A stretch of DNA of 34,127 nt from an uncultured Cardiobacterium sp. GTDB taxonomy: Bacteria; Pseudomonadota; Gammaproteobacteria; Cardiobacteriales; Cardiobacteriaceae. Of the stretch, positions 7,818 through 14,842 are shown in pieces (position 1 is the stretch's first letter; each line of letters opens with the position of its first letter). The position numbers were made by a program, and so were the translations under genes. Location: contig NZ_CALIZP010000031.1 of the NCBI RefSeq assembly GCF_938028825.1, forward strand, positions 1 to 34,127, read 5' to 3'. Under the pieces are notes generated by a model, which saw only the letters and a list, made by a program, of their open reading frames with translations, did no database searches and was not told the origin of the DNA.

Positions 7818-8932
7818 CCACACTCGACACCCCCATCCGCCTTGAACGCCCGCGCACCGTCCTCTTCGGCGCGGGCGCCCTCGCCCAACTCGGCGACTGG
7901 CTCGCCGCCCACAACTACCACCGCCCCTTCATCGTCGCCGACCCCTTCCTGCGCGACCGCCTGGACACCCTGCACCTCGCCAACCTGCGCCACTACACCG
8001 ACCTGCGCGGCGAACCCGACATCCCCATGCTCGATGCCGCCGTGGCGGCGGCCGACGGCTGCGATGTCGTCATCGGCTACGGCGGCGGCTCGGCGATGGA
8101 TCTCGCCAAACTCGTCGCCATCATGCAAAACGGCCACCCGCCGCTCGCCGACATCAGCAGCCCCAACCGCGCCCCGCCACGCACCGTCGGCCTGGTACAA
8201 ATCCCCACCACTGCCGGCACCGGTTCCGAAGCAGGCACACGCGCGCTGATCACCGACCCGGCAAACCTGAGCAAAATCGCCACCGAAAGCCCGCACATGC
8301 TGGCCGATCTCGCCATCATCGACCCAGAGACCATGCTGAGCGTACCGCCCGCCGTTACCGCCGCCACCGGCGTGGACGCCATGGCGCACTGCGTCGAAGC
8401 CTACACTTCAAAACGCGCCCACCCGCTCATCGACGACTACGCCCTGCGCGGCATCGAACTGGTCGGCAAATACCTGCAACGCGCCGTCGATAACGGCGCC
8501 GACGAAGAAGCACGCAGCGGCATGGCGCTGGCCTCCTTCTACGGCGGCATCTGCCTCGGCCCGGTCAACACCACCGCCGGACACGCCGTCAGCTACCCGC
8601 TCGGCCCGCGCTACAAAATCCCGCATGGTCTCGCGAACGCCCTCATCTTCCCGCACACCCTGGCCGCCAACCGCGACGCCTGCACGGCAAAAACCGCCAA
8701 CATCGGTGCCGCTTTGGGCTTTGTCGCGCATGACCGTACCAATACCTTTGCCGGTGCCTACGCCTTCTGCGAACGCCTCGGCCTCGCCATGCGCCTGCGT
8801 GATCACGGCGTGGAAGAAAGCGCCCTGCCGGCAATGGCGAAAGAAGCGCACGCCATCCGCCGCCTGCTCGACTGGAACCCGGTCGATCTCTCGGCAGACG
8901 ACATCCTCGCCCTCTACCGCGCCGCTTACTGA
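7814..8932 (+). CDS. Iron-containing (group III) alcohol dehydrogenase
   Basis: This 372-residue Fe-ADH family protein has the dinucleotide-binding GGGSAMD at 90-96 and the PTTAGTGSE block at 131-139. The four usual metal ligands align as D188, H192, H257 and H271 (DAMAH, AGHAVSYPLG, IPHG). Members reduce aldehydes such as lactaldehyde, glycolaldehyde or succinic semialdehyde, or reduce maleylacetate. Here it ends the catabolic operon and overlaps the hydroxyacid dehydrogenase gene. An appealing inference is that it reduces, or oxidises, the aldehyde released by the DapA-family aldolase. GGAG at 7805-7808 precedes the ATG at 7814. Confidence 0.9.
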   Translation: MTTLDTPIRLERPRTVLFGAGALAQLGDWLAAHNYHRPFIVADPFLRDRLDTLHLANLRHYTDLRGEPDIPMLDAAVAAADGCDVVIGYGGGSAMDLAKLVAIMQNGHPPLADISSPNRAPPRTVGLVQIPTTAGTGSEAGTRALITDPANLSKIATESPHMLADLAIIDPETMLSVPPAVTAATGVDAMAHCVEAYTSKRAHPLIDDYALRGIELVGKYLQRAVDNGADEEARSGMALASFYGGICLGPVNTTAGHAVSYPLGPRYKIPHGLANALIFPHTLAANRDACTAKTANIGAALGFVAHDRTNTFAGAYAFCERLGLAMRLRDHGVEESALPAMAKEAHAIRRLLDWNPVDLSADDILALYRAAY

Positions 8933-9094
8933 ACACTCTATACGGCGGCATGCCTTGCCGCCTGCGGGGTGGGGACAGGGCGGATGCTTGCTGCGGCTTT
9001 GCCGCCATTATCCGCCTGGGCGGAAGGTAGCGAACCGGGTCTGTCGGTGCCGCAAGAGGCAGCAAGGATTCTGCCTGCCTTCCAAACAGCCTCC
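8933..9094. other. Intergenic gap after catabolic operon, with terminator-like hairpin
   Basis: No coding sequence could be supported here. Just after the alcohol dehydrogenase stop, ggcggca (8944-8950) and tgccgcc (8956-8962) form a perfect 7-bp stem with a 5-base loop but no following T-run. Transcription may end here by a rho-dependent route. The rest is GC-rich sequence of no recognised function leading into the inverted-repeat element at 9095. Confidence 0.4.
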
Positions 9095-9257
9095 AGGGGC
9101 TGTTGACACTCAACGTTGCGGCGGCTTTTCGGCCAGGATCCGGCAGCTGCTGCGTTAAAAATGCTCGCAAGGTGTCCAACCTTACTGCGCTTTTTGCCTT
9201 GCATCTGCCATTTTTGCCGCAAAAATCCGCTGCGCAAGTCGAATGTCAACAGCCCCT
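9095..9257. mobile_element. MITE-like element with 17-bp terminal inverted repeats
   Basis: The left end, aggggctgttgacactc (9095-9111), is matched in inverted orientation by gaatgtcaacagcccct (9241-9257) with one mismatch. The similarity continues inward for about 20 more bases at lower identity: the tgcggcggctttt side against aaaaatccgctgcgca. The element is about 163 bp and has no open reading frame of its own. This size, the long imperfect inverted repeats and its intergenic position are typical of miniature inverted-repeat transposable elements. No convincing target-site duplication is visible (flanks ctcc and aaaa). Each end carries a TTGACA-like hexamer facing inward. It lies 60 bp upstream of the HAD gene. 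Confidence 0.7.
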
Positions 9258-9284
9258 AAAAACAGCCCGGTGCGCAAAGCCGCT

Positions 9285-9290
9285 TACAAT
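9285..9290 (+). promoter_or_regulatory. Possible -10 element for the HAD-stiP pair
   Basis: TACAAT in the context cgcttacaatgg lies 28 bp before the HAD start codon. Similar TACAAT hexamers precede terA (16122), the small gene at 17438 and msbA (24974). No good -35 hexamer is found 16-18 bp upstream, so confidence is low. Confidence 0.35.
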
Positions 9291-9317
9291 GGCATCCCCT
9301 GTTCTCCACCCCGCCCG

Positions 9318-10028
9318 ATGTTCCTCCTCTTCACCGACCTCGACGACACCCTTTTCACCAGCGCGCGCAAGGTGCCGCTGACGCCCGCGCACCGCCCGCT
9401 GGCCTATCTCAAAGACGGCGCGCCGGTTTCCTACGCCTCGCCGGCGCAGCAAATGCTGCTGGTGCACTGGCAGGCACACGCCACGACGATTCCCGTCACC
9501 GCGCGCAATCTCGATGCCTACCGCCGCGTGCGCATCCCCTTCACCGCCCACGCCGTCATCAACCACGGCGGCATCATCCTCCTGCCGGATGGCCGTGCCG
9601 ATCCCTTCTGGCTGGCGCAGAGCCGTGCCAATGCCGCCCAAAGCGTCGCCGCGCTGGAAGCCCTCGCCGCGCGCTTGCCCGCGACGGCAGCGCTCAACAC
9701 CCGCCTCATCCGCGATTTCGACATTCCTTTTTATCTGCTGGTGAAAAGCACGAGCGCCGACCTCGCGCCGCTCGATGACGCCGCCGCCCGCCTGCGCCCG
9801 CATTTGGGCGGGGATTTCCGCCTGCACCGGAACGGCAACAATCTCGCCATCCTCCCCGCCTGGCTCGACAAGGCGCACGCCGTCGCTCACCTGCTCGCGC
9901 AGTACCACGCCGCACATCCCGCGCTGGTCAGCATCGGCATGGGCGACAGCACAAGCGACCTGCCTTATATGCGCCTCTGCGACTACCTTCTTGCTCCTTC
10001 CGTCAGCCAAATTGCCCGCCAACTATGA
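9318..10028 (+). CDS. HAD-family phosphatase of the Ter/StiP-associated type
   Basis: This 236-residue haloacid dehalogenase-superfamily protein has motif I DLDDT (D7/D9), TARN (motif II region, near residue 62) and a late motif IV, GMGDSTSDLPYM (about 211-222), with its acidic pair. This is the Cof/sucrose-phosphatase-like layout with a cap between motifs II and III. The ATG at 9318 puts motif I at the usual distance from the N-terminus; an ATG at 9243 lies inside the inverted-repeat element and was rejected. The gene overlaps the following stiP-like gene (ATGA at 10025-10028). HAD proteins of this kind are recurrent partners of PRTase/PELOTA proteins in tellurite-resistance (Ter) gene neighbourhoods, where they are thought to make or process a nucleotide-like metabolite. 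The substrate is unknown. Confidence 0.8.
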   Translation: MFLLFTDLDDTLFTSARKVPLTPAHRPLAYLKDGAPVSYASPAQQMLLVHWQAHATTIPVTARNLDAYRRVRIPFTAHAVINHGGIILLPDGRADPFWLAQSRANAAQSVAALEALAARLPATAALNTRLIRDFDIPFYLLVKSTSADLAPLDDAAARLRPHLGGDFRLHRNGNNLAILPAWLDKAHAVAHLLAQYHAAHPALVSIGMGDSTSDLPYMRLCDYLLAPSVSQIARQL

Positions 10029-11110
10029 ACATCCCCTTCCACGGCAGCTACCGCGCCGAACAAGTGACCTTCCTGCTGAAACCCATCCAGCTGGCGCCCA
10101 TCGCCGACACCGCCGCCAAAGAAGCGCTCATCCAGAGCGGCAAAAAGCATTACAGCGAAATGCTCTCGCCCGAATATCCGCCGAGCGCGCGCTACCTCGA
10201 CCTCTTCCGTGCCGCCTGCGCGCAGAGTGAAGCGCGCATGGCCGCCGACTGCCGCCAGCTTGCCGCGAACATCGCCGCGCGCCACCCGCGTGCGCCAGCG
10301 CTGGTCTCGCTGGCGCGCGCGGGGACACCGGTCGGCGTCATCCTGCGCGCCATTCTCAGTCACCACTATGGCACACCCGTCGCCCATTACAGCATCTCGA
10401 TCATCCGTGATCGCGGCATTGACGGGAACGCCCTGCGCCACATCCTTGCTCATCACGCCGATACCGACCTCGTCTTCATTGACGGCTGGACGGGCAAAGG
10501 CGTCATCGCGCGCGAACTGCACCGCTTCATCGCCGCTTATAACGCGCAAGCGGGGACGAACATCGACAGCGGCCTCTACGTCCTCGCCGACCTCTCCGGC
10601 ACTGCCGTCTGCGCTGCCACCGCCGACGACTACCTCATCCCCTCCGCCCTCCTGAACGCCACCATCAGCGGCCTCATCAGCCGCAGCATTCTGAACGGAC
10701 AAATCGGCGCAGACGACTACCACGGCTGCGTTTACTACCGCGATCTCGCGCCGCACGATCTCTCGCAAACCTTCGCCGACCGCATCAGCACACTGGCCGA
10801 CGGCGAGCTGCCCAGCGCCGCGCCCGCAGACACGGCACAGGCTGCCATAACTGCGCAAAACCTGCTCGCCGACATCCGCGCCCGCTACGGCATCAGCAAC
10901 GACAACCTCATCAAACCCGGCATCGGTGAAGCGACGCGTGTCCTGCTGCGCCGCCATCCGGAACGCCTCATCTTGCGCGACCCTGCCGCTGCCGCCACCG
11001 CGCACCTGGTGCAACTCGCCGCCGAGAAACAGACCCGCATCGGACACCACCCCGACCTGCCCTATCACGCCGTGGCGCTTATCCGCGCGCACCGCCCGAC
11101 AAAGGGCTGA
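10025..11110 (+). CDS. StiP-like protein: PRTase-fold domain plus C-terminal PELOTA RNA-binding domain
   Basis: This 361-residue protein resembles the family named in databases either cysteine protease StiP or PRTase_1 of Ter operons. The N-terminal ~265 residues include SLARAGTPVGVILRA (95-109) and a PRPP-loop-like VFIDGWTGKG (150-159), consistent with a phosphoribosyltransferase fold. Residues ~278-357, with LIKPGIGEATRVLLRR (296-311) followed by a run of beta/alpha sequence, match the PELOTA RNA-binding domain. The gene is translationally coupled to the HAD phosphatase upstream. In other genomes both genes belong to a larger Ter-linked set with ATP-grasp, a second PRTase and a CitE-like lyase. 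Those partners are absent next to it here, although a TerA-like gene lies 5 kb away. The enzymatic activity of the family is not settled. Confidence 0.82.
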   Translation: MNIPFHGSYRAEQVTFLLKPIQLAPIADTAAKEALIQSGKKHYSEMLSPEYPPSARYLDLFRAACAQSEARMAADCRQLAANIAARHPRAPALVSLARAGTPVGVILRAILSHHYGTPVAHYSISIIRDRGIDGNALRHILAHHADTDLVFIDGWTGKGVIARELHRFIAAYNAQAGTNIDSGLYVLADLSGTAVCAATADDYLIPSALLNATISGLISRSILNGQIGADDYHGCVYYRDLAPHDLSQTFADRISTLADGELPSAAPADTAQAAITAQNLLADIRARYGISNDNLIKPGIGEATRVLLRRHPERLILRDPAAAATAHLVQLAAEKQTRIGHHPDLPYHAVALIRAHRPTKG

Positions 11111-11129
11111 CGTAGAAATACCGGGTTTC

Positions 11130-11246
11130 TTTGTAGGGAGGCTGCGTGCAGCGTCTCAAAAGCAAAAACTGCGTGGTTTCCCTGCTTGGCGGCTGTGCTT
11201 AATCCGAAACGCAAAAAGCAGGCTGCGCCCGCTGGCTCGTCAAGCG
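11130..11246 (-). repeat. Dispersed intergenic repeat, copy A
   Basis: Read on the minus strand, this segment aligns over its length, with few gaps, to 29946-30053 on the plus strand. Shared blocks in order are cgcttg, gggcgcagcctgct, gccgccaagc (cgccaagc in B), gggaaaccacgc (gggaaagccacgc in B) and tttttgcttttg. It is non-coding, lies between stiP and a terminator, and has no clear terminal repeats apart from a recurring cgcttg(g/a)cg motif. Confidence 0.75.
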
Positions 11247-11308
11247 GTGTTGATACCGTGGCCGTCAAGCGTCATGGTTTCCAGTCAATCCACGGGGGCA
11301 GTGCCATT

Positions 11309-11335
11309 AAAAAACGGGCCTGAGCCCGTTTTTTT
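11309..11335. terminator. Bidirectional rho-independent terminator between stiP and hslR
   Basis: The stem aaaaaacgggc (11309-11319) and gcccgtttttt (11324-11334) with loop ctga gives A- and T-tracts on both sides. It therefore works in both directions for the convergent stiP (+) and minCDE-hslR (-) transcripts. Confidence 0.9.
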
Positions 11336-11343
11336 AATGCCGT

Positions 11344-11736
11344 CTATCCGCCGTGGCGGAAGGCGCGGATTTGTCTGCGCTCGCGTTTGTCCGGGCGGCG
11401 GTTGGGGTAGTGCACCATCTCGTGCGCGATGTGCTGCTGTGCGTGCAGTTCGGCGCGGCGGGCGATGCTGTCTGCGGTTTCCGCGTAGAAGGTTTGCGCG
11501 ACAGGCGCACTCACCCGCTTGTTTTCGCAGCGGATGACGGTCACGTCGTACACCTGCTCGCCGTGTTTGTCGATGTGCAGCAGGTCGCCGCTTTTGATGG
11601 TGCGTGCCGCCTTGGCGCGCTGCCCGCTGACGAGGACCCGGCCATTTTCGATGGCAGCTTTGGCCAGCACCCGGCTTTTGTAGAAGCGCGCCGCCCACAG
11701 CCACTGGTCAAGGCGGACGCCCGCAGCATCGTTCAT
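11344..11736 (-). CDS. hslR: Ribosome-associated heat-shock protein Hsp15 (S4 domain)
   Basis: This 130-residue protein has an N-terminal S4 RNA-binding domain, VRLDQWLWAARFYKSRVLA (residues 7-25), followed by ENGRVLVSGQRAKAARTIKSGD. Its basic C-terminal tail is rich in R/K (RRPDKRERRQIRAF), as in Hsp15. Hsp15 binds stalled, tRNA-blocked 50S subunits and helps recycle them after heat stress. The start codon overlaps the minE stop (ATGA on the minus strand, 11733-11736), making it the last gene of a minC-minD-minE-hslR operon. It ends just before the shared terminator. The coupling of a ribosome-rescue gene to the Min system has no obvious functional explanation. Confidence 0.9.
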   Translation of the reverse strand: MNDAAGVRLDQWLWAARFYKSRVLAKAAIENGRVLVSGQRAKAARTIKSGDLLHIDKHGEQVYDVTVIRCENKRVSAPVAQTFYAETADSIARRAELHAQQHIAHEMVHYPNRRPDKRERRQIRAFRHGG

Positions 11737-12017
11737 GAGATTTCCGCGTCTTCCGGCTGATTGTCTTTGCTGTGCAGGTTGATGTTGAGTTCGAGGATTT
11801 CCGTTTCCCCTTCGCGCGAGAAGTCGGCGCTGATGTCGTCGAGGTCGATGGCGAAGTATTTTTTCACCACTTCGAGGATTTCCCGCTTCATGGTTTCCAG
11901 GAGCTGCGGCTGGCTGCTGCGGTTGCGCTGGTGTGCGACGATGATTTGCAGGCGCTCTTTGGCCGTCGCCGCCGAGTGTTGCGGCCGGTTCTTTCTGAAG
12001 AAATCAAACAAGCTCAT
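11733..12017 (-). CDS. minE: Cell division topological specificity factor MinE
   Basis: This 94-residue protein starts MSLFDFFRKN, the short amphipathic membrane-touching helix of MinE. It continues with the MinD-activating segment (TAKERLQIIVAHQR, residues 18-31) and the topological-specificity domain (MKREILEVVKKYFAID near 43-58, EILELNI near 73-79). Length is typical. MinE stimulates the MinD ATPase and drives the pole-to-pole Min oscillation that keeps the FtsZ ring at mid-cell. The ATG at 12017 was chosen over the long open frame further upstream, which runs antiparallel into minD sequence. The gap to minD is only 4 bp, and the end overlaps hslR. Confidence 0.97.
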   Translation of the reverse strand: MSLFDFFRKNRPQHSAATAKERLQIIVAHQRNRSSQPQLLETMKREILEVVKKYFAIDLDDISADFSREGETEILELNINLHSKDNQPEDAEIS

Positions 12018-12021
12018 GGGC

Positions 12022-12837
12022 CTAACCTCCGAAGAGTTTGGAGAAGATGCCTTTGCGTTTGACATCGAGGAAGCGGTGCGGCAGGTCGTTGCCGAGGAAG
12101 CGTTCGACCAGATCGGCATAGGCCTGGCCCGCATGGCTGTCGGGGAAGAGGATGACCGGCTCGCCCCGGTTGGAGGCGATGAGGACGTTGTCGTGGTCTT
12201 CGGGGATGACGCCGAGCAGCGGGATGGAGAGGATTTCGATGACGTCTTCCACGGAGAGCATTTCCTGCTGCTGCACGCGTTCGGGTTTGTAGCGGGTGAT
12301 GACGAGGTGTTCTTTGACCGCTTCTTCGCCCAGCTCGGCGCGGCGCGATTTGCTGGCGAGGATGCCGAGGATGCGGTCGGAATCGCGCACGGAGGAGACT
12401 TCGGGGTTGGTGGTGATGATGGCTTCGTCGGCAAAGTACAGCGCCATCAGGGCACCCTGCTCGATGCCGGCGGGGCTGTCGCAGATGATGTACTCGAAGT
12501 CCATCGCTTTCAGGTCGTTGATGACTTTTTCCACGCCTTCTCTGGTCAGCGCGTCCTTGTCGCGGGTTTGCGAGGCGGCAAGCACGTAGAGGTTCTCGAC
12601 CCGCTTGTCCTTGATGAGCGCCTGCTTGAGGCTGGCCTCGCCGTTGATGACGTTGACGAAGTCGTACACCACGCGCCGCTCCACGCCCATGATGAGGTCG
12701 AGGTTGCGCAGGCCGACGTCGAAGTCGATCACGCAGGTTTTGTGCCCCTTCATGGCGAAACCGCAGGCGATGCTGGCGCTGGTCGTGGTCTTCCCTACTC
12801 CGCCTTTGCCTGAGGTTACAACGATAACTTTACTCAT
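12022..12837 (-). CDS. minD: Septum site-determining ATPase MinD
   Basis: This 271-residue ParA/MinD ATPase has the deviant Walker A motif GKGGVGKTT (10-18, signature lysine K11). It also has the MinD switch regions VIDFDVGLRNLDLIMG (37-52) and DSPAGIE. The amphipathic C-terminal membrane-targeting sequence KGIFSKLFGG ends the protein. ATP-bound MinD dimerises on the inner membrane and recruits MinC and MinE. The gene follows minC after 33 bp and precedes minE by 4 bp. Nothing unusual is seen. Confidence 0.98.
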   Translation of the reverse strand: MSKVIVVTSGKGGVGKTTTSASIACGFAMKGHKTCVIDFDVGLRNLDLIMGVERRVVYDFVNVINGEASLKQALIKDKRVENLYVLAASQTRDKDALTREGVEKVINDLKAMDFEYIICDSPAGIEQGALMALYFADEAIITTNPEVSSVRDSDRILGILASKSRRAELGEEAVKEHLVITRYKPERVQQQEMLSVEDVIEILSIPLLGVIPEDHDNVLIASNRGEPVILFPDSHAGQAYADLVERFLGNDLPHRFLDVKRKGIFSKLFGG

Positions 12838-12870
12838 GTTTTTGTCTCTTCGTTATGGTGTGACGCGGCA

Positions 12871-13596
12871 TTATACCGACACTATCCGCATGCTTTCATC
12901 CGCATTCAGGCTGATGAAGACGTTGTCCCGGACGCCGCTTGCCTGCAACTGCTCCATGTCCTGATAGAAGCCAGCGATGGAAACCAGCTCGGCGCCGAGG
13001 GTGTGGCAGTAGATATAGGCGGCGGTGTTGTCCTGCCCGCCGGCAAAGGCGCGGCCACGCAGGGGGCCATAGACGGTGATGTTGCCGTCGGCATAGAGTT
13101 CCGCACCCGGGCTGACCGCGCCGATGATGACCAGGTCGCCGCCGCGCGCGAAAACGCGCTGCCCGGAGCGGACGTTCTGCCGCAGCAGTTTGGTCGGCGC
13201 GGCGACGGGCGCTGCCGGTTTGGGCGGAGCGGGCGGTTCTTCGGGCGCCTTGACAGTGGGCGCGGCCCTGCCGCCTTTCGCCTCGGTACCGATTTCCGCC
13301 AGCCCCGCCGCCACCAGTGCCCCTGCCGCGCAGCAGCCGTCGCTGACCCCGATCAAGCAGAGTTTGTGCCGCTCGAAAATCCGTTTCAGCGTTTTCAGCC
13401 ATTTGTCGTCCGCCTGAAAGCCGTCCAGCGCGGACAAATCGGCAGCCAGCGGCTGTGTGGTGAAGAAGCCGGCTGGCACCTGGGCGATTTTCGCGCTCAA
13501 TGCTTCGTCTATTTTGGTGGTATCGGCGTCTTGCAGCAGGACGGCGGTAATGCTGATATTGCGTCCTTTGAAAGGAAGGGGATCGCTCATGGCCAT
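12871..13596 (-). CDS. minC: Septum site-determining protein MinC
   Basis: The protein has 241 residues (239 if the second ATG at 13590 is used). An N-terminal FtsZ-inhibiting domain covers about residues 1-105. A proline/alanine-rich linker (EEPPAPPKPAAPVAAP, about 118-133) follows. The C-terminal beta-helix domain carries the MinD-binding RSGQRVFARGGDLVIIG and GPLRGRAFAG blocks. MinC blocks FtsZ assembly where MinD places it. It is the first gene of minCDE-hslR, with a plausible promoter just upstream (13621-13649). Confidence 0.95.
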   Translation of the reverse strand: MAMSDPLPFKGRNISITAVLLQDADTTKIDEALSAKIAQVPAGFFTTQPLAADLSALDGFQADDKWLKTLKRIFERHKLCLIGVSDGCCAAGALVAAGLAEIGTEAKGGRAAPTVKAPEEPPAPPKPAAPVAAPTKLLRQNVRSGQRVFARGGDLVIIGAVSPGAELYADGNITVYGPLRGRAFAGGQDNTAAYIYCHTLGAELVSIAGFYQDMEQLQASGVRDNVFISLNADESMRIVSV

Positions 13597-13620
13597 GCGG
13601 AAATCTGTTGAAACGGCGGC

Positions 13621-13649
13621 ATGATACGGATTTCATCCCATGCCCTCAA
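13621..13649 (-). promoter_or_regulatory. Sigma70-type promoter of minCDE-hslR
   Basis: On the minus strand TTGAGG (13649-13644) and TATCAT (13626-13621) are separated by exactly 17 bp. This places a start site about 20 bp before the minC ATG and downstream of the terminator at 13678-13705. Confidence 0.55.
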
Positions 13650-13677
13650 TAGCGCTGCCGGCAGGCAGAAAACGGGC

Positions 13678-13705
13678 AAAAAAAAGCCGCTTCCGGAGAA
13701 GCGGC
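13678..13705 (-). terminator. Strong minus-strand rho-independent terminator
   Basis: An 8-bp perfect GC-rich stem with a 4-base loop is followed on the minus strand by eight T residues. No annotated minus-strand gene ends here: glk upstream is on the plus strand. Confidence 0.8.
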
Positions 13706-13737
13706 AAGTTTTCAGGTACATATAATGAATGAAATGT
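13678..13737 (-). ncRNA. Candidate small RNA or short terminated leader upstream of minC
   Basis: On the minus strand a consensus -10 TATAAT (13749-13744) would start a transcript near 13737. About 60 nt later this meets a strong rho-independent terminator: stem gccgcttc (13686-13693) and gaagcggc (13698-13705), then eight T (plus-strand A at 13678-13685). No long reading frame lies between. The -35 is weak (gtcaca/tcacaa region, 13765-13771). The product could be a small RNA, an attenuated leader of minC, or the end of an unrecognised antisense transcript. minC has its own promoter below the terminator, which favours an independent RNA. Confidence 0.4.
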
Positions 13738-13840
13738 GCGCGCATTATACACGGGGAAAAGCCATTGTGACGGAATTTTTACGTTATCCCTGCCAAAACA
13801 TGACACACTGCCCATAAACCCCATCCAGAGGACACAGAAG

Positions 13841-14788
13841 ATGACAACCTACGCCCTGCTTGCCGACATCGGCGGCACCAACGCCCGTTTCGCCCTTGGC
13901 GACGGCACCCGCCTGCACGCCATTGATACCCTGCCCACTACCGACTATCCGCGCCTTGAAGACGCCATTGCTGCCTACCTGCGCGCGCAGAATGTCAGCG
14001 TCAAACAGGCGTCAATTGCCATCGCCAATCCCATTACCGGCGATAGTGTGCAGATGACCAACCACCACTGGCATTTTTCCATCCGCGCCCTGCAAGCGGA
14101 GTTTCAGCTGGACAAACTGCGTGTCATCAACGACTTCACCGCGCAGGCGCTGGCCGTGCCGCATCTTGCAGCGGATGAAAAATGCCCCGTTAGCGCTGGC
14201 GAGGCGGCGGAAAACACGCCGCTGGCCGTCATCGGCCCCGGCACCGGCCTCGGCGTGTCCGCCCTCATTCCGGACGGGCGCGGCGGCTGGGTGGCACTCG
14301 CCGGCGAAGGTGGACACGTCAGCTTCGCGCCGCGCAACGACACCGAAGTAGCCATCTGGAAATATGCGCATGCCCGCCGCAGCCACGTTTCCGCCGAACG
14401 CATCACCAACGGCGCCGGCCTGACTCTCATCGACAATGCCCTTGCCACCCTGCGCGGCGAAACGCCACCTGAGCGCCGCCCGGCGGATATCACCGCCGCA
14501 GCACTCGCCGGCGAGGCAACGGCGCGGCAGACGCTTGATACCTACTGCGCTGCGCTGGCTACCGTCACCGCCGACCTCGTCCTCACGCTCGGCGCGCGCG
14601 GCGGCGTGTATCTCTGCGGCGGCATCCTGCCGCGTATCGCCGATTACTTCATCAACGAAAGCCCGTTCAAAACCCGCTTTGTCGACAAAGGCCGTTTCGA
14701 AGGCTACCTCGCCGCCGTGCCCATCTGGTTGGTGACGGCAAAGAACCCCGGCCTGGTCGGGGCCGCTGCCGCCCTGCGGCAGGACTGA
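13841..14788 (+). CDS. glk: Glucokinase (bacterial Glk family)
   Basis: This 315-residue protein has the N-terminal phosphate-binding LADIGGTNARFAL (7-19), the catalytic aspartate region VINDFTAQA (D98) and GPGTGLGVSAL. GEGGHVSFAPRND and GGVYLCGGILPRI are the adenosine-binding and C-terminal family blocks. It phosphorylates glucose with ATP in the cytoplasm. The ATG at 13841 is preceded by agaggacacag and puts LADIGGTN at the standard distance; an upstream in-frame start would add about 35 residues of no family similarity. It stands alone between the divergent minC and convergent P450 genes. Confidence 0.95.
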   Translation: MTTYALLADIGGTNARFALGDGTRLHAIDTLPTTDYPRLEDAIAAYLRAQNVSVKQASIAIANPITGDSVQMTNHHWHFSIRALQAEFQLDKLRVINDFTAQALAVPHLAADEKCPVSAGEAAENTPLAVIGPGTGLGVSALIPDGRGGWVALAGEGGHVSFAPRNDTEVAIWKYAHARRSHVSAERITNGAGLTLIDNALATLRGETPPERRPADITAAALAGEATARQTLDTYCAALATVTADLVLTLGARGGVYLCGGILPRIADYFINESPFKTRFVDKGRFEGYLAAVPIWLVTAKNPGLVGAAAALRQD

Positions 14789-14804
14789 CCCCGCCGTTTC
14801 ATGA

Positions 14805-14830
14805 CAAACGCCCCGTTGCCGGGGCGTTTG
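14805..14830. terminator. Bidirectional terminator between glk and the P450 gene
   Basis: caaacgcccc (14805-14814) and ggggcgtttg (14821-14830) form a perfect 10-bp stem with a 6-base loop between two convergent genes. T-tracts are short (TTT), so termination may be moderate. Confidence 0.75.
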
Positions 14831-14842
14831 CGTATCACCGTT

